This document shows positions 8,219 to 15,420 of a DNA stretch of 30,623 bases, piece by piece. The DNA lies in the NCBI GenBank assembly GCA_002299585.1, contig DBOE01000067.1:1-30623 (forward strand), read 5' to 3'. This stretch comes from Hydrogenovibrio sp. UBA654 (GTDB lineage: Bacteria > Pseudomonadota > Gammaproteobacteria > Thiomicrospirales > Thiomicrospiraceae). The first letter of the stretch is position 1; the number at the start of each line of letters is the position of its first letter. The notes below the pieces were generated by a model, which saw only the letters and a program-made list of their open reading frames with translations, was not told the origin of the DNA and searched no databases. Position numbers and translations under genes: made by a program.

Positions 8219-9034
8219 CTAGTTCAAGAATGTTTGAACCGCAGCATGCAAAGTATCACGCATATCTGGATCATCAGTTAGTGGAGTTATCATAGTCATG
8301 CTACATGCGTCTTGTGGTGCAACACCTTTACTAATAAGCTGACCGGCATATACTAGTAAACGGGTTGATATACCTTCGTCTAAGCCGTGACCTTTTAGAT
8401 TACGAGCTCGTTGGGCAATCTGCACAAGTTTTTCTGCCATTACTGGATCAACTCCAGATTCTTTAGAAACAATCTCTACTTCTAGTTCACTAGCAGGGTA
8501 ATCAAAATCTAAACCACCAAAACGCTGTTTAGTAGATTGTTTAAGATCTTTCATTAAGCTTTGATAACCGGGGTTATAAGAAATAACTAGCTGAAAATCT
8601 GGGTGTGCTTGAATTAGCTCGCCTTTTTTATCTAGCGGTAATGAACGACGATGATCTGTTAGTGGGTGAATTACCACTGTTGTATCTTGGCGTGCTTCTA
8701 CTATTTCATCCAAATAACAAATTGCACCTATACGAGCAGCAGTAGTCAAAGGACCATCTTGCCATTTGGTTCCATCTTTATCTAATAGAAACCTTCCAAT
8801 TAAATCAGATGCGGTCATGTCTTCATTACAAGCAACTGTAATTAGTGGTTTACCTAGCTTCCATGCCATATATTCAACAAAACGAGATTTACCACAACCA
8901 GTAGGACCTTTAATCATCATCGGCATGCGTACATTGTATGCCGCTTCATATAACTCTACTTCATCAGCAATTGCTTGGTAATAGGGTTCATCATTTACAA
9001 TATATTGTTTTGGATCTACTTTTATATCAGACAT
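8219..9034 (-). CDS. cbbQ: CbbQ, MoxR-type AAA+ RuBisCO activase ATPase
   Basis: 271 residues from the ATG at 9034. CbbQ hexamers use ATP hydrolysis with CbbO to reactivate inhibited RuBisCO. The Walker A motif is GPTGCGKS (residues 43-50), Walker B is ICYLDE (Asp109, Glu110), and sensor-like VISYNPGYQS and the KQRFGGLDFDYP arginine-finger region follow, all as in the MoxR/NorQ/CbbQ branch. A longer frame begins with GTG at 9046, but that GTG is part of the Shine-Dalgarno sequence (GTGGAGGCGATT then ATG), so 9034 is the real start. It sits between an uncharacterised 103-aa gene and cbbO, all co-oriented with cbbLS. Confidence 0.95.
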   Translation of the reverse strand: MSDIKVDPKQYIVNDEPYYQAIADEVELYEAAYNVRMPMMIKGPTGCGKSRFVEYMAWKLGKPLITVACNEDMTASDLIGRFLLDKDGTKWQDGPLTTAARIGAICYLDEIVEARQDTTVVIHPLTDHRRSLPLDKKGELIQAHPDFQLVISYNPGYQSLMKDLKQSTKQRFGGLDFDYPASELEVEIVSKESGVDPVMAEKLVQIAQRARNLKGHGLDEGISTRLLVYAGQLISKGVAPQDACSMTMITPLTDDPDMRDTLHAAVQTFLN

Positions 9035-9055
9035 AATCGCCTCCACTATTTTAAA

Positions 9056-9367
9056 TTAAGTTTCATCATTCGTTTCAATCTCACCTGACCAACCAGACTT
9101 TTTTGCCTTCTGGAAAGATTCGTTATGAAACTTATGATGCCGTTCTGCTAAATCTTTTGGTAATCTGCTAACCATGCAGCCATACTTATCCCATTCATCG
9201 TTAACCTTTTGCAATAAAGCATCAACCCCAGCTAAATTCCATCCTTCACAAGTTTCTTTTTCATCAAGTAACTCAAAAACCCAAGCATCTCTAATAAGCT
9301 TACCAATAGTAGTCATACCACCATTAATTTCATTGTTAATTCCAACATATTTATCAGGTCTTGCCAT
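9056..9367 (-). CDS. Uncharacterised 103-aa protein between cbbS and cbbQ
   Basis: 103 residues, soluble, with no signal peptide or membrane segment. The N-terminus (MARPDKYVGINNEINGG) and the centre (IGKLIRDAWVFELL, ETCEGWNLAGVDALLQKV) look highly constrained, with several Trp, Gly and Cys positions. The C-terminal 20 residues are Lys/Glu-rich and probably flexible. I have the impression that similar conserved hypothetical proteins occur in other proteobacteria, but I know no function for them and cannot check. A Shine-Dalgarno sequence AAAGGAAAG precedes the ATG. It lies 21 bases before the cbbQ start and 128 bases after cbbS, downstream of a terminator-like hairpin, so it heads the cbbQO part of the operon. 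The gene is probably real; the role is unknown. Confidence 0.85.
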   Translation of the reverse strand: MARPDKYVGINNEINGGMTTIGKLIRDAWVFELLDEKETCEGWNLAGVDALLQKVNDEWDKYGCMVSRLPKDLAERHHKFHNESFQKAKKSGWSGEIETNDET

Positions 9368-9462
9368 GTGAAAAACTTTCCTTTGTTGAGTTATTATTTA
9401 TCTAAAAAACACTATTTGAAATATTTACATAAATACTTTAAATAAAGTTTTTGAAGGAATAA

Positions 9463-9482
9463 AACCCTAGAAATCTAGGGTT
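9463..9482 (-). terminator. Rho-independent terminator / attenuator after cbbS
   Basis: A perfect 9-bp inverted repeat (AACCCTAGA / TCTAGGGTT, 2-nt centre) is followed on the minus strand by TTTTATT. It lies just past the cbbS stop (9496) and before the 103-aa gene. It would end most cbbLS transcripts and let a fraction read through into cbbQ/cbbO. Confidence 0.75.
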
Positions 9483-9495
9483 CCAATACTAGCTA

Positions 9496-9843
9496 TTAAA
9501 CAGTTTTACCTGTAAAAATAACCATTGAAGTACCCGCACACTGTACATAGTTGTCAAGACCTAACAAGCGAACATGATTGTTCGGATGTGCAGCATGACA
9601 AGATTCTAATTCTTTAAGAATTGCATCAACATCTGTTTCACCAAACATCGGTAGTTTCCACATGTACCAATAAGAACCAAAAGAATTTTCTGGTTCAGTA
9701 TGTTCAATACTTGGATTCCATCCTTTGTCGATGATGTATTGAATTTGCGTACGGGTTTGTGCAGCATCAAAAGCTGGCAAATATGAAAAAGTTTCAAACT
9801 TACGGCTTTCTGCATCACTTAAACTTGATTGATAATCTTGCAT
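9496..9843 (-). CDS. cbbS: Ribulose-1,5-bisphosphate carboxylase small subunit
   Basis: 115 residues, typical for form I RuBisCO small subunits, eight of which cap the L8 core. Recognisable features are FETFSYLPAFDAAQTRTQIQ near the N-terminus, YIIDKGWNPSIEH, the FGSYWYMWKLPMFGETDVDAIL block and HVRLLGLDNYVQC near the C-terminus. A Shine-Dalgarno sequence (AGGAG) lies 8 bases before the ATG. It is 66 bases downstream of cbbL. That gap contains a small AGTGC/GCACT stem-loop (9877-9895), possibly a processing or stability element. A strong hairpin follows the stop. Confidence 0.98.
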   Translation of the reverse strand: MQDYQSSLSDAESRKFETFSYLPAFDAAQTRTQIQYIIDKGWNPSIEHTEPENSFGSYWYMWKLPMFGETDVDAILKELESCHAAHPNNHVRLLGLDNYVQCAGTSMVIFTGKTV

Positions 9844-9909
9844 TTTATCGCTCCTAAATTATTAATTAGTCAACGAAGTGCTTGCTTACTGCACTCCATT
9901 AATGTTTTT

Positions 9910-11328
9910 TTACTTATGAGATACGTCTATTTTATCAACAGTATCAAACTCAAACTTGATTTCTTTCCAAGTCTCCATAGCGATAGCCAACTCAGGGCTG
10001 TGTTTTGCAGCACTTTGTAAGATATCTTTACCTTCTTTTTCAAGTTCACGACCCATATTACGAGCCTCAACACAAGCTTCACAAGCCACACGGTTAGCCG
10101 CTGCTCCTGCTGCGTTACCCCATGGATGACCAAGAGTACCACCACCAAACTGTAGTACAGAATCATCACCAAAGATGTTAACTAGAGCAGGCATATGCCA
10201 TACATGAATACCACCAGATGCTACTGGAATTACACCAGGCATTGAACCCCAATCCTGATCAAAGAAAATACCACGAGAACGATCTTCTTTAATATAAGAA
10301 TCACGCATGATATCAATCCAACCTAGAGTTGCTTCGCGATCACCTTCAAGCTTACCAACAACAGTACCTGAGTGTAAATGATCACCACCAGATAAACGAA
10401 GAATTTTAGCAAGTACACGGAAGTGAATACCATGATGAGGATTACGATCGATTACCGCGTGCATTGCACGGTGAATGTGTAATAACATTCCGTTGTCTTG
10501 ACACCACTGAGCTAACTGAGTATTTGCAGTCCAACCACCAGTAATATAATCATGCATGATTATCGGAGCACCGATTTCTTTAGCGTACTCTGCACGCTTC
10601 ATCATTTCATCAGCAGTAGCAGATGTTACATTCAAGTAGTGACCTTTACGCTCACCAGTTTCATCTTCTGCCTTATTAATTGCTTCCATTACGAAATCAA
10701 AACGAGGTCTCCAACGCATAAATGGTTGTGAGGTTACATTTTCATCATCTTTAGTGAAATCTAAACCACCACGAAGACCTTCATAACAAGCACGACCGTA
10801 GTTTTTAGCAGAAAGACCTAGCTTAGGCTTAATAGTACAACCTAACATTGGACGACCATATTTATTTAAGATATCTCTTTCTACGTGAATACCTTGTGGT
10901 GGACCATTACAAGTCATAACATAAGCTAATGGGAAACGAATATCTTCTAATCTTAAAGCACGCAATGCTTTAAATCCGAATACATTACCAACCAAAGAAG
11001 TCATAACACTTACAACTGAACCTTCTTCAAATAAATCAAGAGGATAGGCAATAAATGCATAAAAACAAGTATCATCACCAGGAACATCTTCAATCGCATA
11101 AGCACGACCCTTGTAGTGATCTAGGTCAGTTAATAAATCTGTCCATACAGTTGTCCAAGTACCAGTTGAAGATTCAGCAGCAACAGCTGCAGCCAATTCT
11201 TCACGAGGAACACCATCTTGTGGTGTTACTTTAAAACATGCCAAAATATCTGATTCTAACGGTGTATAATCAGGCATCCAATAAGTATCGCGGTATTCTT
11301 GTACACCCGCACTATAAGTCTTAGCCAT
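9910..11328 (-). CDS. cbbL: Ribulose-1,5-bisphosphate carboxylase large subunit, form IA
   Basis: 472 residues from the ATG at 11328. This is the CO2-fixing subunit of the Calvin cycle. The start MAKTYSAGVQEYRDTYW is typical of form IA. Catalytic elements are present: TIKPK (Lys167), GGLDFTKDDEN with the carbamylated lysine at position 193, HIHRAMHAVIDR, the SGGDHLHSGTVVGKLEGD block holding loop 6 with its lysine, and ASGGIHVWHMP and GGGTLGHPWGN in the C-terminal barrel. The frame extends upstream to 11358, but AGGAG stands at the right distance before 11328, so the shorter form is chosen. The linked CbbQ/CbbO genes place it in the IAq subgroup. It is transcribed divergently from cbbR. Confidence 0.98.
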   Translation of the reverse strand: MAKTYSAGVQEYRDTYWMPDYTPLESDILACFKVTPQDGVPREELAAAVAAESSTGTWTTVWTDLLTDLDHYKGRAYAIEDVPGDDTCFYAFIAYPLDLFEEGSVVSVMTSLVGNVFGFKALRALRLEDIRFPLAYVMTCNGPPQGIHVERDILNKYGRPMLGCTIKPKLGLSAKNYGRACYEGLRGGLDFTKDDENVTSQPFMRWRPRFDFVMEAINKAEDETGERKGHYLNVTSATADEMMKRAEYAKEIGAPIIMHDYITGGWTANTQLAQWCQDNGMLLHIHRAMHAVIDRNPHHGIHFRVLAKILRLSGGDHLHSGTVVGKLEGDREATLGWIDIMRDSYIKEDRSRGIFFDQDWGSMPGVIPVASGGIHVWHMPALVNIFGDDSVLQFGGGTLGHPWGNAAGAAANRVACEACVEARNMGRELEKEGKDILQSAAKHSPELAIAMETWKEIKFEFDTVDKIDVSHK

Positions 11329-11421
11329 AATAGCTCTCCTTTCATTATCAAAAAACATCTCTATTAAATAGAAACAACGATCGTAAAAACGAAAAGTAAT
11401 GATACACCAACTATTACATAG

Positions 11422-11443
11422 TGTAAAATAATATTATTTTACA
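11422..11443. promoter_or_regulatory. Perfect 22-bp palindrome in the cbbL-cbbR intergenic region (CbbR operator candidate)
   Basis: TGTAAAATAAT followed immediately by its exact reverse complement. It lies ~94 bases upstream of the cbbL start and 18 bases before cbbR, directly before a TATAAT box. LysR-type regulators bind dyads in such divergent intergenic regions, activating the target operon and repressing themselves, so a CbbR site is the natural reading. It is inferred from position and symmetry only. Confidence 0.6.
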
Positions 11444-11444
11444 A

Positions 11445-11450
11445 TATAAT
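11445..11450 (+). promoter_or_regulatory. Candidate -10 box of the cbbR promoter
   Basis: A perfect TATAAT, 11 bases before the cbbR ATG. The best-spaced -35 position (17 bp) would be TGTAAA inside the palindrome. Transcription from this box would begin only about 5 nt before the ATG, implying a leaderless or near-leaderless mRNA. No Shine-Dalgarno sequence is visible before the ATG, which is consistent. Confidence 0.45.
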
Positions 11451-11461
11451 AAGTTTTTATT

Positions 11462-12349
11462 ATGATTAATTACACTCTAAAACAACTTTATAGCTTTGAA
11501 TCCGTTGTACGACTACAAAGCTTTACTAAAGCAAGCAAAGAACTTTACATTACTCAACCTGCTGTTTATATGCAGATTAAACAACTATCTCAAAACATAG
11601 GTTCTGATTTAATTAACACCCAAGGAAAAACGGTAACAGCCACCTTTATTGGCAAAAGACTATACCAGTCATGCATAGAAATAATCAGTATGTTAGAACA
11701 AACACAATCTGACATTGAACAAATTCTTGACCCTGAATCTGGACACTTACAAATAGCAGTTGCTACCACTACCAATTCATTTGTCAGCAGGGCACTAGCA
11801 AAGTTTAAAAAAGAAAACCCTAAAATGTCATTTCACCTAGAAGTAACCAACCGTCAATTACTATTAGAAAAACTAAAGCATAACAACCTTGATTTAGTAA
11901 TTATGGGGGAACCACCAACAGATATGAATCTAAAAATGCAACCCTTTATGGAAAATCCGCTAATTGTAATTGCTCACCCTGAAAGCCCACTACTGAAAAA
12001 TAAAAAAAACACCATTAAAGACCTGATAAATGAAACTTTAATTACTAGGGAAAAAGGGTCAGGCACTCGCATGACCATTGAGAAAGTAACAGGTATGCAA
12101 TTCAACTCTGATGTAGAAATTAATTCTAACGAAGCTATAATTGAGGCAGTGCAGGCAGGGTTAGGAATTGGCTTTGTTTCTAAACATACAGTTAAATTAG
12201 AATTACAAACTGGTGTAATAAAACAATTAAATACACAACACTTTCCTGTAACTAGATACTGGTATGTTGTACATAATGAAAAAAACAAACTATCGCCAAT
12301 AGCTGAACGCTTCAAAAATTTTATTATTAATAAAAGCTTTTTTTTATAA
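11462..12349 (+). CDS. cbbR: LysR-type transcriptional regulator CbbR
   Basis: 295 residues. The N-terminal winged helix-turn-helix (FESVVRLQSFTKASKELYITQPAVYMQIKQL) is a LysR DNA-binding domain. The C-terminal part is the substrate-binding fold with the EPPTDMNLKMQPFMENPLIVIAHP stretch and GSGTRMTIEKV and VQAGLGIGFVSKHTVKLEL motifs, as in CbbR/RbcR proteins. CbbR controls Calvin-cycle operons in response to metabolites such as RuBP or NADPH. It is divergent from cbbL with a 133-bp shared regulatory region. It ends in a Phe-rich tail encoded by a poly-T stretch. Another LysR paralogue is possible in principle, but position and motifs favour CbbR. Confidence 0.92.
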   Translation: MINYTLKQLYSFESVVRLQSFTKASKELYITQPAVYMQIKQLSQNIGSDLINTQGKTVTATFIGKRLYQSCIEIISMLEQTQSDIEQILDPESGHLQIAVATTTNSFVSRALAKFKKENPKMSFHLEVTNRQLLLEKLKHNNLDLVIMGEPPTDMNLKMQPFMENPLIVIAHPESPLLKNKKNTIKDLINETLITREKGSGTRMTIEKVTGMQFNSDVEINSNEAIIEAVQAGLGIGFVSKHTVKLELQTGVIKQLNTQHFPVTRYWYVVHNEKNKLSPIAERFKNFIINKSFFL

Positions 12350-12415
12350 AAATATCTCTAAATAGATACTTATTCAGAGACTCCTTAAACATTTTGCTGT
12401 AAATATGACTATCTT

Positions 12416-12441
12416 TAATAAAAAATGACAATTTTTTATTA
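12416..12441. terminator. A/T-only 11-bp stem-loop downstream of cbbR
   Basis: TAATAAAAAAT, a 4-nt GACA loop, then its exact reverse complement. It lies 67 bases past cbbR and before yihY. With no G-C pairs in the stem it is a weak hairpin, though the T-rich right arm would resemble a terminator tail. Confidence 0.35.
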
Positions 12442-12487
12442 GCCTTACTCTAAATATTTGAAAATAAAGAATAACTATTAATAAATG

Positions 12488-12526
12488 TTTGTTATATGCG
12501 ATAATAGCGTACATTTTTATAACAAA
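12488..12526. promoter_or_regulatory. Inverted repeat around the yihY promoter region
   Basis: TTTGTTATA (12488-12496) and its exact reverse complement TATAACAAA (12518-12526) are separated by 21 bp. A -10-like GATAAT (12500-12505) lies between them, and the gene starts 14 bases after the second arm. The layout resembles an operator dyad bracketing a promoter; no regulator is identified. Confidence 0.35.
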
Positions 12527-12540
12527 TAAATTTTAGAACC

Positions 12541-13383
12541 ATGAATAAAAATACCTTTTTTTCGTTGAGTAAACAGTTCTTTGATAGGCAGTTTTGGTAT
12601 GAAGTTTTTAATAACTTTAACTCTCGACGAGGGGCCGATTCGGCAGCCATTTTGGCTTATACTTCATTAATTGGTATAGTGCCAATGTTAGGCGTTATGC
12701 TGGGGATGTTTTCTGTTTCAAGTTTTTTTACTTCATTTGAAGACTTGATTATGGAGCAGGTTATCAATAATTTAATACCAAATTCGCAGACTATTATTAT
12801 AGATTATTTGGTAAAATTTTCGGAGCAAGCGGCACGGTTAAGGGGCCCCAGTCTGATTGTTATGTTATTTCTTACTTTAATGTTGTTGTGGAAAGTAGAC
12901 CAAAAATTAAATAGCTTATGGTCAGAAAAGTTAGAGCGTAAATGGTGGGTAAGTTTATTACATTATGTAGGGATTAGCTTGTTGGGTCCATTTTTATTAG
13001 GTTTGAGTTTGGTGGCCAGCTCTTACCTATTCACTCTACGATTGTTTGTTGATAGTGTACCTTGGATAACTAACTTAGTATCTGGTGTCCACTTGATACC
13101 TATAGTGCTTGCTTGGTTGGGATTTACAGCCTTGTATAAATTAGTTCTGATTGTCAAGGTTCCTATCAAAGTTGCTTTACTTGCTGGGTTGTTAGCTACA
13201 TTACAGATTGAAATTTTAAAATATGGTTTTGCTTTGTATGTAAGTTTTTTTCATATTTATGCGGTAGTATATGGAGCATTTTCAGTTATTCCTTTATTTT
13301 TGGTTTGGCTCTATTCCGTTTGGTTTATTGTGGTATGGAATGGCGTGGTGGTGCTAGTAATGATAAAAAATTATACAAAATAA
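12541..13383 (+). CDS. YihY/BrkB-family inner membrane protein
   Basis: 280 residues, integral membrane. The N-terminal motif FNSRRGADSAAILAYTSLIGIVPMLGVMLGMF matches the YihY/virulence factor BrkB family (once misnamed ribonuclease BN). Further marks are LWKVDQKLNSLW, the central FLLGLSLVASSYLF helix and YKLVLIVKVPIKVALLAGLLATLQIEILKYGFALYV, then YGAFSVIPLFLVWLYSVWFIVVWNG. About six membrane helices are visible. The transport or envelope role of the family is unsettled. Codon usage is more T- and G-rich than in its neighbours, partly because it is a membrane protein. It stands alone between cbbR and the transposon remnants. Confidence 0.85.
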   Translation: MNKNTFFSLSKQFFDRQFWYEVFNNFNSRRGADSAAILAYTSLIGIVPMLGVMLGMFSVSSFFTSFEDLIMEQVINNLIPNSQTIIIDYLVKFSEQAARLRGPSLIVMLFLTLMLLWKVDQKLNSLWSEKLERKWWVSLLHYVGISLLGPFLLGLSLVASSYLFTLRLFVDSVPWITNLVSGVHLIPIVLAWLGFTALYKLVLIVKVPIKVALLAGLLATLQIEILKYGFALYVSFFHIYAVVYGAFSVIPLFLVWLYSVWFIVVWNGVVVLVMIKNYTK

Positions 13384-13401
13384 ATGCTTTTTTAGTCCTT
13401 A

Positions 13402-13418
13402 AAATACTGTCTTAAAAA
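13402..13418 (+). repeat. Possible solo end of the downstream IS5-type element
   Basis: The sequence TAAAATACTGTCTTAAA beginning near 13402 matches TAAAACTGTCTTAAA at 15409-15423, just past the IS5-type transposase remnant, in the same orientation and differing by a 2-bp gap. It could be the leftover end of another copy, or chance similarity in AT-rich DNA. Confidence 0.3.
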
Positions 13419-13440
13419 TCAAGTTTATTTTAACCTAAAT

Positions 13441-13850
13441 TCACGTATTTACATAATTCACATCAAAGGGCTTTTCAGACTTTAGTACACCATAAGCAAT
13501 CACCAATAACTTTCTCATTACCGCCACAATCGCAAGTTTCTTAGGCTTGCCTTTTGCCAATAACCGAGTATATAAATCCGCCATAAGGGGGTTGTATCTT
13601 GTTGCAACAATTGCTAGCATATACAGTAATTTTCACAAACGACTGTTGCCCATTTTTGATAAACTAGAACGATTAATACTGCTACCTGATTGCTCTATTT
13701 TTGGATTCAAACCAGCATAGCTACTTATTTGCTTTGCATTGCATTGTCAAATAACCTTATATCTCCAAGGTAAGCAAGGATAGACCAAGCAGTAATATCT
13801 CCTATGCCATTAATCGTTTTAAGTAAACCTACTTGCTTAGGGAGAAACTT
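13441..13850 (-). pseudogene. IS110-family transposase, C-terminal remnant (frameshift and nonsense)
   Basis: On the minus strand the translated pieces match the C-terminal Transposase_20 domain of IS110-family transposases: KTINGIGDITAWSILAYLGD, then AKQISSYAGLNPKIEQSGSS, SSLSKMGNSRL, KLLYMLAIVATRYNPLMADL and YTRLLAKGKPKKLAIVAVMRK, ending at a TGA (13441-13443). Two lesions are readable. A 5-bp tandem duplication (AATGCAATGCA, around 13735-13745) shifts the frame just before the AKQIS segment. A TGA after GNSRL (around 13632) replaces what is probably an Arg CGA codon. The N-terminal DEDD catalytic half is missing; homology stops near 13850, where another transposase fragment on the opposite strand begins. 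The element is dead. Confidence 0.85.
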
Positions 13851-13852
13851 AA

Positions 13853-14137
13853 CAATACAACAACCTTGAGTATCAAATTCAAACTAAGCAAACAGGCTAT
13901 AAACTTCGCTATTCAACCGTTACGATATGTGAAACTTTTTCAGGTGAGGTTAGTGTTTTACTAGAAGGTAAAGAGCTTAGCTTTAAAACCTATCAAAAAG
14001 GTGAAGGTGTCGTGATTATTTCAAATGAAAAGACGGTTGTTAATGCCATTGAACAAGCTACATTAAAACAAAAAGTTAAATTAAATTATAAGCCAAGCCC
14101 CTACCTCCCTTGGAAGAGAAGTTACCCAACCACCTAA
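13853..14137 (+). pseudogene. C-terminal fragment of an integrase-like (ISNCY/IS481-type) transposase
   Basis: An open frame with no usable start runs from about 13853 to the TAA at 14135-14137. It reads LEYQIQTKQTGYKLRYSTVT, ICETFSGEVSVLLEGKELSF, then VVNAIEQATLKQKVKLNYKP and SPYLPWKRSYP. The beta-rich ETFSGEVSVLLEGKEL block and the closing P-x-x-PW-[RK]R motif resemble the C-terminal tail of DDE integrase-core transposases of the ISNCY group. The whole catalytic domain is missing. Just after it, GGGCATTTCTACTTTGGG followed by TTGACACC (around 14168-14193) looks like the outer end of the same element. From there to 14302 the sequence is plain AT-rich DNA with no gene I can see. The junction with the IS110 remnant is at about 13850-13860. 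Confidence 0.6.
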
Positions 14138-14315
14138 CCAAAATGGCAATACAAGCTTCTTAGAAAGCGGGCATTTCTACTTTGGGTTGACACCTTTTTC
14201 ATATCCATATAGTTTTTTTATAAATAGGCTGTAAAATCTTTAAAAAACAAGCCTTAATATATTTGACTGCTACTAATACCTAGCATAAACTATCCATAAA
14301 TATAGGAGAATACGG

Positions 14316-14804
14316 GTGATAAAGATAATCATAATCGGTGGCACAATTGATAAAGACTATAGCCCTATTACAGGAACTTTAGTTTTTTATAAAACTTATA
14401 TTAATGAAATGCTACAACAAGCTAATTGCCAACTAGATATTAAGTCCGAAGTTTTAATGTTAAAAGATAGCTTAGACATGAGCGATAAAGATAGACAGTC
14501 CATAGCTCAAACCTGTATTGGGACTACTGAAGATAAAATAATCATCACCCACGGTACAGATACCATGGTAAAAACGGCGCTACTTCTTAGCAAATTAACT
14601 GAGTTAAGTAAAAAAACCATTATCCTTACTGGAGCTATACGTCCTTTTAAATTAGGAAACTCGGACGCCCTGTTTAATTTAGGTAGTGCCATCTGTGCTT
14701 GTGACATTTTAGAGGGGGGGGTAAAGATTGCCATGAACGGCAAATTATTTAATGCTGATGAGGTTGTTAAAGATATTAAACAAGGTGTTTTTATTAATAA
14801 ATAA
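14316..14804 (+). CDS. Single-domain asparaginase-like protein
   Basis: 162 residues with a GTG start (AGGAG lies just upstream). It corresponds to the N-terminal catalytic domain only of L-asparaginases: IIIGGTIDKDY holds the first catalytic-Thr motif (GGTID), ITHGTDTMVKTA holds the second Thr-Asp motif (HGTDTM), and ILTGAIRPFKLGNSDALFN follows. Standard asparaginases are about 330 residues, but a stand-alone ~160-residue asparaginase-domain family is common in marine proteobacteria, so this is probably complete, ending in a short helix after GKLFNADEV. Substrate is unproven; the C-terminal domain that normally completes the active site at the dimer interface is absent. It sits alone between dead insertion sequences, which may have brought or isolated it. 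Confidence 0.8.
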   Translation: MIKIIIIGGTIDKDYSPITGTLVFYKTYINEMLQQANCQLDIKSEVLMLKDSLDMSDKDRQSIAQTCIGTTEDKIIITHGTDTMVKTALLLSKLTELSKKTIILTGAIRPFKLGNSDALFNLGSAICACDILEGGVKIAMNGKLFNADEVVKDIKQGVFINK

Positions 14805-14928
14805 AGATCACTCTTGCTTATTATTAAGGAGAAGCTGAATAACCAATATACTAAAGACACCATATAAGAACCCACAACTCTATGATTTTATTATAATAAA
14901 CTAACATTAACTAATGTGAGTTATACCC

Positions 14929-15404
14929 ATGCAACTAACATTTTCAGCCCTAAGCGAACAAAATAAGAAAGTAACCACTAAAAAATCTAAATTTTTGGCT
15001 CAAATGGAACGGTGACTATTACAGCCGCTAATGAATCTGATGTTGGACAAATGTCAGCTCTTTTAAGAGAAAAAGATGAGGTTATCATGGCAGATGCAGG
15101 ATACACTGGCGATAAGCATAAAAGGTCAGCTAGATATAAAGAAAAAGTTTTTATGGTAAATGACAAAAGAAAGCCTGAGCACACCAAGAATAAAAAGAAA
15201 AACCTTAGCTCTACACAGAAAAAGAGGAATCGTAAAACCTCACAAGTACGGGCAAAAGTTGAACACTGCTTTCGAGTTTTAAAGCGTCAATTTGGATACA
15301 ACAAAATCAGATACAAAGGGTTATAAAAAAATAGAATACAGATTTTAAGCTTACTATCATTAGTAAATTTATATAGTAATAGAGAGATGTTGATGAAGAA
15401 CTAG
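14929..15404 (+). pseudogene. IS5-family transposase, internally deleted and interrupted
   Basis: The N-terminus starts at ATG 14929 (MQLTFSALSEQNKKVTTKKS then KFLAQMER) and stops at TGA 15013-15015. In an overlapping frame from 15012 the C-terminal half follows: VTITAANESDVGQMSALLRE, DEVIMADAGYTGDKHKRSAR with the second catalytic Asp, and RAKVEHCFRVLKRQFGYNKI with the catalytic Glu. A normal IS5 transposase has roughly 200 more residues between these parts, including the first catalytic Asp, so there is an internal deletion with a frame change at about 15010. A TAA at 15324-15326 interrupts the C-terminus; the frame then continues KNRIQILSLLSLVNLYSNRE to a TAG at 15402. The region 14805-14928 before it is AT-rich with no gene; a small ACATTA/TAATGT dyad lies at its right side. 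Confidence 0.85.
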
Positions 15405-15420
15405 GGATAAAACTGTCTTA

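Noticed and set aside
9035..9046. Longer CbbQ beginning with GTG at 9046
   Set aside because: The GTG is part of the Shine-Dalgarno sequence GTGGAGG for the ATG at 9034.
11329..11358. Longer CbbL beginning at 11358
   Set aside because: AGGAG stands before the ATG at 11328, and form IA large subunits begin MAKTYSAGV-like; the extra ten residues have no family support.
13850..14315. Attachment site or integron-like structure near the transposase fragments
   Set aside because: No integrase gene, no tRNA end and no flanking direct repeat of attachment-site type; fragments of ordinary insertion sequences explain the region.
14507..14875. 122-codon open frame on the minus strand
   Set aside because: Antisense to the asparaginase-like gene, with composition expected of a shadow frame.
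15012..15326. A 104-codon open frame that could be called a complete small gene
   Set aside because: It is the C-terminal half of an IS5 transposase; the N-terminal piece lies upstream in another frame and the family sequence continues beyond its stop.
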